Assembly (NCBI GenBank): GCA_019235595.1
Contig: JAFAKI010000263.1
Span: 1 to 10,564, forward strand
Length of the DNA: 10,564 nucleotides
Reading direction: 5' to 3'
Source of the DNA: Mucilaginibacter sp.
GTDB taxonomy: Bacteria > Bacteroidota > Bacteroidia > Sphingobacteriales > Sphingobacteriaceae
This document shows positions 6,283 to 10,564 of this stretch, one piece after another. Numbering within the stretch: position 1 is the stretch's first letter; each line of letters starts with the position of its first letter. Under the pieces are notes generated by a model. That model was not told where the DNA came from, did no database searches, and was given only the letters and a program-made list of their open reading frames with translations. Both the position numbers and the translations under genes were made by a program.

Positions 6283-7731
6283 GTGGGTACTATAGAGCTT
6301 ATCATTTTCGTCATATTATATATCGTAATCCCATTTGTTGGTTTTGCGAAATTGTTTGAAAAAGCTGGTCAACCGGGCTGGCAGGGCTATATCCCTGTTT
6401 ACAATGCTTATGTAATCATTAAGCTTACCGGCAAGCCAAAATGGTGGATCATTTTGATGCTGATTCCTGCCATTAACATTCTGGCAATTATCGGCCTTAC
6501 TATTGATTTACTTAAGTCATTTGGTAAATTCTCATTACGCGATTGGGCGGCCGGTATACTATTGCCCTTTATCTATCTGATCAAATGGGGAAATGATAAA
6601 GAGACCAAATACCTTGGGCCATCTCAAACACCCGAATTCAAGGAAAAATACAGCAAACAATTAAAAAAATCCTCATCCCGCGAGTGGACGGAGGCCATCG
6701 TTTTTGCTGTACTAGCAGCAACCATAATCCGCACCTTTTTTATTGAAGCTTATGTAATCCCCAGCGGATCAATGGAAAGCACCTTGCTGGTAGGCGATTA
6801 TTTGTTTGTCAGCAAGATGAACTACGGTCCTCGCCTGCCGATGACGCCATTGTCGTTTCCGTTCGCACAGAATACCATGCCGCTTATCGGCACAAAATCA
6901 TACTCTGATCTTATTAAGTTTCCTTACTACCGCTTACCGGGCTTTGAAAATGTAAAAAAGGGAGATGTGGTGGTATTCAACTTCCCTATGCAGTCTGATT
7001 CGCCGTGGTATAGGCCAATCGACAAAGAAGACAATTATATTAAGCGCTGCCAGGGCGCTCCCGGTGACACACTTTCCATTGTTAATGCGCGGGTATATGT
7101 CAATGGCAAAGCGATGCCCAACCCGCCGCAAGGGCAGCCTGCCTTCTCCGTTCATACTGACGGCACTCAACTTAATCCGCAATCTCCGGTGCTGACTGAT
7201 TTGCACGCCACCATGACCGGCCAGTCAAGTCCCTCGGATTATGAAATGATTATGACCCGGCAGGCAGCAGCTACGCTCAAAAGCACCTCTTATATCAAAT
7301 CGGTTACAGAATATTTTCAACCTAAAGGCAGATTTGACAAAGACATATTCCCGGCTGATCCTACATTGCCATGGAATGTTGACAATTACGGCCCTATCAT
7401 AATTCCCAAAGCCGGGATGACGATAAAGCTGGATAGCTCAAATTTCCTTATTTACAGGCGTACGATCCAGGTTTACGAAAACAACAAACTGGAACTGCAA
7501 GGAAATGATATCCTAATCAACGGTAAGAAGACCAACACCTATACATTCAAACAGAATTATTACTGGATGATGGGCGACAACCGTCACAACTCAGAAGATT
7601 CACGGTTCTGGGGATTTGTTCCTGAGGATCACATTGTAGGCAAGGCCCTGTTTATCTGGATGAGTACAGATTCAGCAGGAAGCTTCTTAAACTCCATCCG
7701 CTGGAACAGATTGTTTAAGGGAATTCATTAA
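6283..7731 (+). CDS. lepB: Signal peptidase I with N-terminal multi-helix extension
   Basis: A 482-residue inner-membrane serine protease that cleaves signal peptides from Sec/Tat-exported proteins. Residues 1-105 form about three to four hydrophobic segments with GWQGYIPVYNAY (32-43), a DUF5684-like extension found on Bacteroidetes LepB. A further membrane segment (about 136-154) leads into YVIPSGSMESTLLVGDYLFV (157-176), where S163 is the catalytic Ser. NYIKRCQGAPGD (251-262) supplies the general-base Lys, K254. GDNRHNSEDSRFWGFVP (431-447) is the third conserved box. About 170 residues lie between the Lys box and the third box, more than in E. coli LepB, and probably form an enlarged beta domain. 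The start is GTG 6283: it is the only start codon between the in-frame dapB stop (6253-6255) and the conserved N-terminus. It is probably cotranscribed with dapB. Confidence 0.95.
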   Translation: MGTIELIIFVILYIVIPFVGFAKLFEKAGQPGWQGYIPVYNAYVIIKLTGKPKWWIILMLIPAINILAIIGLTIDLLKSFGKFSLRDWAAGILLPFIYLIKWGNDKETKYLGPSQTPEFKEKYSKQLKKSSSREWTEAIVFAVLAATIIRTFFIEAYVIPSGSMESTLLVGDYLFVSKMNYGPRLPMTPLSFPFAQNTMPLIGTKSYSDLIKFPYYRLPGFENVKKGDVVVFNFPMQSDSPWYRPIDKEDNYIKRCQGAPGDTLSIVNARVYVNGKAMPNPPQGQPAFSVHTDGTQLNPQSPVLTDLHATMTGQSSPSDYEMIMTRQAAATLKSTSYIKSVTEYFQPKGRFDKDIFPADPTLPWNVDNYGPIIIPKAGMTIKLDSSNFLIYRRTIQVYENNKLELQGNDILINGKKTNTYTFKQNYYWMMGDNRHNSEDSRFWGFVPEDHIVGKALFIWMSTDSAGSFLNSIRWNRLFKGIH

Positions 7732-7734
7732 GAT

Positions 7735-7762
7735 TGCGGAATGCGGAAGTTTGATTTCGGAA
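7735..7762 (+). repeat. Short-word repeat TGCGGAA/TTCGGAA
   Basis: TGCGGAA occurs twice in tandem (7735-7741, 7742-7748) and TTCGGAA once (7756-7762), starting 4 nt after the lepB stop codon. It is too short to be conclusive alone but resembles the other simple-word arrays at gene borders in this window. Confidence 0.5.
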
Positions 7763-7780
7763 TTTTAATGCCTATATTGG
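7750..7780 (+). promoter_or_regulatory. Putative promoter of the DUF433/DUF5615 module
   Basis: TTTG (7750-7753), 19 nt, then TATATTGG (7773-7780), one mismatch from TAnnTTTG. The spacing matches the candidate upstream of the transporter gene. The element ends only 3 nt before the ATG at 7784, so a start at the usual distance would fall in the start codon; either translation is leaderless or this is a chance match. Confidence 0.3.
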
Positions 7781-7783
7781 TGT

Positions 7784-8005
7784 ATGAATTATGCTCACTA
7801 TATAGAGATTAACCCTGAAAAGAGATTTGGGAGGCCCATTGTAATTGGAACCCGGATATCTGTATATGATGTTTTAAGTTGGCTTTCTGAAGGCATGTCT
7901 ATCAACGACATCATATCTGACTTTCCCGAATTAAATGAAGATCAAATAAAAGCGTGCCTTTCCTACGCTGCTGATAAGGAGCATAAATTAAGGGTTGTTT
8001 CGTGA
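7784..8005 (+). CDS. DUF433 domain antitoxin (VapB45-like)
   Basis: A 73-residue protein with the complete DUF433 signature: HYIEINPEKRFGRPIVIGTRISVYDVL (residues 5-31) followed by the winged-helix-like segment WLSEGMSINDIISDFPELNEDQIKACLSYAADKEH (33-67). DUF433 proteins are DNA-binding antitoxins that pair with PIN-like DUF5615 toxins; they neutralise the toxin and normally repress their own promoter. Here the stop TGA (8003-8005) overlaps the GTG start of the toxin by 4 nt (GTGA), the usual translational coupling. The gene is intact while its partner is frameshifted. It lies 52 nt after lepB, behind a possible promoter of its own. Confidence 0.9.
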   Translation: MNYAHYIEINPEKRFGRPIVIGTRISVYDVLSWLSEGMSINDIISDFPELNEDQIKACLSYAADKEHKLRVVS

Positions 8006-8332
8006 AACTTCTGCTTGATCAAAATATTTCCTTTCGGGTTGTTAACCTATTGGCCAACTCTTTCGAAGAGGTCGATCATGTAAAGAATCTTAAACTTGTA
8101 GATGCATCCGACACAGATATGGGAGTATGCCCTAAAAAACGATTACACAATTATAACTTTTGATAGTGATTTTATAGATCTAGCAACCCTGAAAGGAACT
8201 CCGCCGAAAGTCATATGGCTAAGGTTCGGTAACTCATCAAATTTGAAAATAGCGAATAAATTACTTTCTAATAGCTCCGTTATTGACAGCTTTATCTCAA
8301 ATCCCGAGTTGTCTTTTTTAGAAATTGATTAG
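8002..8332 (+). pseudogene. DUF5615 PIN-like toxin, frameshifted by a 2-nt loss
   Basis: From GTG 8002 the frame reads MKLLLDQNISFRVVNLLA (first residue from GTG), with the PIN-type acidic residue D6, then VDHVKNLKLVDASDTD, and then goes out of frame and stops at 8161-8163. A second frame gives IWEYALKNDYTIITFDSDFIDLATLKG, PPKVIWLRFGN and a terminal helix up to TAG 8330-8332, the rest of the DUF5615 fold including the TxDSDF acidic motif. The family pattern ASDxxIWEYA is restored exactly if ATAT at 8117-8120 was originally ATATAT, so two bases were lost in an AT repeat. The restored protein has about 110 residues, the normal length. Without repair the product is about 53 residues, lacks the second acidic motif and should be inactive. 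Removing one base instead would give ASTQIW and lose the conserved Asp, so I prefer the 2-nt loss. Confidence 0.85.
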
Positions 8333-9408
8333 TTATTCAACGGTTCTACTCCAAACTTTTCAGCAATTTCATTCAGATCTTTTACAACGGCATCAACTAA
8401 CGGAATTCCGTTGATTTTTCTATCTGCTTCAGCTTCTAATTCAGGCTCGCCGGGGATGATCACTTTTTGATTGGGGTCGATAGTCGCGGACGATTTAAAG
8501 CGGTTGATCCAGTTATCCATATGTTTTTTAAACTCATCAACTGGTCGGAAACCATCTACTCGCATAGCGCCAACAAAGTGACCGATACCGGCACCAACCG
8601 GATCATTCGGCGGGTCGAGAAAAGCAACAAATGGCGGCACCCAGGGGCCATAATTAGCACCTGATAACACGGCCGAAAGTATATCAACCGTTGCACTCAA
8701 GCCAAACCCTTTATGACTGCCGTGGTCGCGGTCGCTACCGAGCGGCAACAAAGCGCCTCCCGATTTTAAAGCATGCGGATCAGTAGTCGTTTCCCCTTGT
8801 TTATTTTGTATCCAGCCTTCAGGAACTTGTGTACCTGCCCGTTGAGCAATCTCCAGTTTACCATTTGCTGCAGCTGAGGTGGCCATATCTACGATCACCG
8901 GCAGGTATTTCCCGGCTGGGAACGCATAACACATCGGGTTGGTTCCTAATAAACGCTCGCTTGAAAAAGTTGGCGATACCAACGGACTGGCATTAGTCAT
9001 GGCAAAACCGATCATATCTTTTTCGACCGCCATCAATGCGTGGTATCCTGCAATCCCAAAATGGTTAGAATTCCGCACAGATACCCACCCCGAGCCAAAT
9101 TTTTCCGCTTTTTCAATGGCGACTTTCATAGCAAAAGGTGCCACGACCAAGCCCAAACCTGCATCCCCATCAACCGTTGCTGTGGTCGCTGTTTCGTGCA
9201 CAATTTTAATATACGGATTGGTGTTGATCCGTTTCTTTTCCCATAGGCGTACGTAGCCTTGTAATCGCGCCACACCGTGTGAATCAATCCCCCTCAAATC
9301 AGATTTGATCAATACATCAGCAGACAGGCGCGCATGTTCGGCGCTGCAGCCCATTGCTGTAAAAATATTTTCAGTAAAACTGCGGAGAGTAGATTCGGAG
9401 ATAAGCAT
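8329..9408 (-). CDS. Malate/L-lactate dehydrogenase family (Ldh_2) oxidoreductase
   Basis: A 359-residue cytosolic NAD(P)H-dependent dehydrogenase of the family that includes malate, L-sulfolactate, 2,3-diketo-L-gulonate and ureidoglycolate dehydrogenases and piperideine-2-carboxylate reductase. It is distinct from Rossmann-fold LDH/MDH. Visible motifs are SDLRGIDSHGVARL (36-49) with catalytic-type His44, GDAGLGLVVA (81-90), VRNSNHFGIAGYHA (111-124) with His116, TNASPLVSPTF (138-148), LGTNP (154-158), VDMATSAAANGKLEIA (173-188) and GSHKGFGLSATVDILSAVLSG (230-250). Length is normal. The start ATG 9408 puts these motifs at family positions. The substrate cannot be decided: no neighbouring pathway gene is visible. 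Its stop overlaps the toxin stop tail to tail by 4 nt. It lies 52 nt downstream of the NHL gene but has its own promoter-like box. Confidence 0.93.
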   Translation of the reverse strand: MLISESTLRSFTENIFTAMGCSAEHARLSADVLIKSDLRGIDSHGVARLQGYVRLWEKKRINTNPYIKIVHETATTATVDGDAGLGLVVAPFAMKVAIEKAEKFGSGWVSVRNSNHFGIAGYHALMAVEKDMIGFAMTNASPLVSPTFSSERLLGTNPMCYAFPAGKYLPVIVDMATSAAANGKLEIAQRAGTQVPEGWIQNKQGETTTDPHALKSGGALLPLGSDRDHGSHKGFGLSATVDILSAVLSGANYGPWVPPFVAFLDPPNDPVGAGIGHFVGAMRVDGFRPVDEFKKHMDNWINRFKSSATIDPNQKVIIPGEPELEAEADRKINGIPLVDAVVKDLNEIAEKFGVEPLNN

Positions 9409-9413
9409 ACGGG

Positions 9414-9421
9414 CAAATATA
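9414..9421 (-). promoter_or_regulatory. Putative -7 promoter element of the Ldh-family gene
   Basis: On the minus strand, TATATTTG is a perfect match to the Bacteroidetes -7 box TAnnTTTG and lies only 5 nt before the ATG. Transcription would begin at or next to the start codon, suggesting a leaderless or nearly leaderless mRNA. No TTTG -33 box is present at 19 nt upstream. Confidence 0.4.
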
Positions 9422-9460
9422 ATAACCTTATGCCGACGTTTTAGCTGGTTTTTGCGAAGA

Positions 9461-10564
9461 TCAACGAAGCCTGTTAGTTAGAATAGAGTTGTTAGATAAG
9501 GCCCTCCCAGTGTGATAGTAGATTCCTTGAACGACCCGCCCCAATGCGGATTTCGGCAATACCCCCGCCACCGTACTCACCATACCAGCAGGCGTAATTT
9601 TACGGATCAGGTTATTGTTTGCATCGGCGACGTATAAATTACCCAAAGCGTCTATACTTATTCCCACAGGATCATTAAAAGAAGCCTGAGCACCCAGGCC
9701 ATTCTGTGAGCCAGCTTGTCCACTGCCTGCTAAAGTGTTGACCATTCCGGCTGGTGTTATTACGCGAATCAGATTATTGATATCATCAGTCACATACACG
9801 TTTCCCGAGGGATCTACCACAAGGCTGTTGGGGAAATAAAAACTCGCGGCTGTATCGACACCATTTTTAGAACCAATCTCACCAATCCCTGCTAGCGTAC
9901 CGGTTGTGCCGTCAGGGGCTATTTTGCGGATCATATTATTCAACATATCTGCCACATACACATTGCCTGCCCTATCCACGCCTATGCCTGTTGGGTTATT
10001 AAAAGTTGCGGTAGCCCCTGCTCCGTTATTTGCCCCTGCGTTACCATTGCCAGACAATGTTCGTGTTATGCCTGATGGACTAACAACGCAAATTCTGTTA
10101 TTGCCTGCATCAGCCACGTACACATTACCGAATGCATCAACCGCTACCCCGCTCGGGCCAGAAAAAAGAGGCTGGGTCGTTGTTTTACCGCTTGTATCCA
10201 CTGCGACAACTGTTCCGGCAAGGGTACTTACCGTCCCGTCAGGGGTGATTTTTCGGATCAGATTATTCCCGGCATCAGCCACATACACATTGCCCGATCC
10301 ATCAACCGCAACACCGGTCGGTCTATTGAATGACGCCAGTTTACCTGATCCATTAATGGCTCCTGCGTTTCCTGTTCCAGCCAGAGTTGATACAGTACCA
10401 TTGGTTGATATTTTTTGAATACGGTTATACCAGTAATCAGCAACATACAAATTCCCGGTTGCATCGACGGCTACATCAGAAGGCGAGGAAAAGAGCGCTG
10501 GTATTACTGTAGTTGAGTCGGGTGAGCCGGTGCTGCCCGTTATACCTGTAATACCAGTTGGCCC
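9461..10564 (-). CDS. Secreted NHL-repeat beta-propeller with collagen-like segment (5' end beyond the window)
   Basis: Partial: 367 residues are visible and the frame is open to the window edge at 10564. It begins with a Gly-X-Y run, GPTGITGITGSTGSPD, a collagen-like segment. Six NHL repeats of about 40 residues follow, spaced by Gly/Ala-rich loops such as AGTGNAGAINGSG. Each repeat has the pattern FxxPxGVAVDxxGNVYVADxxNNxIRKITPxGxVSTLAG, beginning at SSPSDVAVD, FNRPTGVAVD, FSGPSGVAVD, FNNPTGIGVD, FYFPNSLVVD and FNDPVGISID. Six repeats are enough for one closed propeller. These proteins are usually exported or lipid-anchored in Bacteroidetes and of unknown role, probably binding or scaffolding. 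The signal peptide would lie outside the window. The last 33 residues after VSTVAG are not NHL-like. The blades also appear as a diverged tandem DNA repeat with a period of about 165 nt. Confidence 0.88.
   Translation of the reverse strand, partial: GPTGITGITGSTGSPDSTTVIPALFSSPSDVAVDATGNLYVADYWYNRIQKISTNGTVSTLAGTGNAGAINGSGKLASFNRPTGVAVDGSGNVYVADAGNNLIRKITPDGTVSTLAGTVVAVDTSGKTTTQPLFSGPSGVAVDAFGNVYVADAGNNRICVVSPSGITRTLSGNGNAGANNGAGATATFNNPTGIGVDRAGNVYVADMLNNMIRKIAPDGTTGTLAGIGEIGSKNGVDTAASFYFPNSLVVDPSGNVYVTDDINNLIRVITPAGMVNTLAGSGQAGSQNGLGAQASFNDPVGISIDALGNLYVADANNNLIRKITPAGMVSTVAGVLPKSALGRVVQGIYYHTGRALSNNSILTNRLR

Noticed and set aside
8102..8332. Stand-alone 76-residue gene starting at ATG 8102
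   Set aside because: It begins in the middle of a DUF5615 domain; the missing N-terminus is present in the preceding frame from 8002.
8939..9256. Plus-strand reading frames inside the dehydrogenase and NHL genes (also 9906-10418)
   Set aside because: These are antisense shadows of well-conserved genes with no family motif of their own.
9461..9570. Possible frameshift in the tail of the NHL protein, at the C5 run 9562-9566
   Set aside because: The last 33 residues are not NHL-like, and another frame reads GGSFKESTITLGGPYLTTLF before a stop at 9478-9480. Neither tail matches a motif I know, so I could not choose and left the annotated stop at 9461.
9560..10480. Tandem DNA repeat with a period of about 165 nt
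   Set aside because: It is fully explained by the NHL protein repeats and is too diverged at DNA level to be a separate element.
1..10564. parS sites for ParB
   Set aside because: I looked for TGTTTCACGTGAAACA-like or CACGTG-centred palindromes and saw none; only isolated ACGTG words occur (for example near 2353, 5057 and 5174).
1..10564. tRNA, rRNA, CRISPR array or insertion sequence
   Set aside because: No cloverleaf-like TTCGAATCC arm, no spaced direct repeats of CRISPR type and no transposase reading frame were seen.

Overview
The window looks like chromosomal DNA from a Bacteroidetes, most likely a member of the Sphingobacteriaceae such as Mucilaginibacter or Pedobacter. The genus is inferred; no marker gene was compared. 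The reasons are the gene order parA-parB-DUF5683-dapB-lepB, promoter-like TAnnTTTG/TTTG elements instead of sigma70 boxes, almost no Shine-Dalgarno sequences, a signal peptidase with a Bacteroidetes-type multi-helix N-terminal extension, and NHL-propeller and DUF-type outer-membrane proteins.

Layout. Positions 57-1348 (minus) hold an outer-membrane beta-barrel protein gene that is split by a one-base frameshift. Positions 1478-2167 (plus) encode a VIT1/CCC1-type metal transporter, which converges on an NAD(P)H-dependent FMN reductase at 2233-2754 (minus). The divergent gap 2755-3044 contains a MITE-like 127-bp inverted-repeat element and the probable parA promoter. From 3045 to 7731 (plus) runs the housekeeping cluster: parA, parB, a frameshifted DUF5683 membrane protein, dapB and lepB. 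At 7784-8332 (plus) sits a DUF433/DUF5615 (VapB/VapC-like) antitoxin-toxin pair whose toxin gene has lost two bases. It meets, tail to tail with a 4-nt overlap, an Ldh_2-family malate/L-lactate-type dehydrogenase (8329-9408, minus). The window ends inside a secreted NHL-repeat propeller gene (9461-10564, minus, 5' end missing) with a collagen-like Gly-X-Y segment just before the propeller.

How the genes relate. ParA and ParB partition the chromosome; DapB supplies diaminopimelate and lysine for the cell wall; LepB removes signal peptides from exported proteins, which would include the barrel and DUF5683 proteins here. The reductase, transporter and dehydrogenase appear to be independent single-gene units.

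Most notable: three genes in 10.5 kb each carry one small indel at a short repeat or homopolymer, while the essential genes between them are intact. Three of the gene borders carry different short-word repeat arrays. No clear new multi-gene system is visible. The best candidates for follow-up are the inverted octamer element, the damaged toxin beside an intact antitoxin, and the collagen-like/NHL protein.
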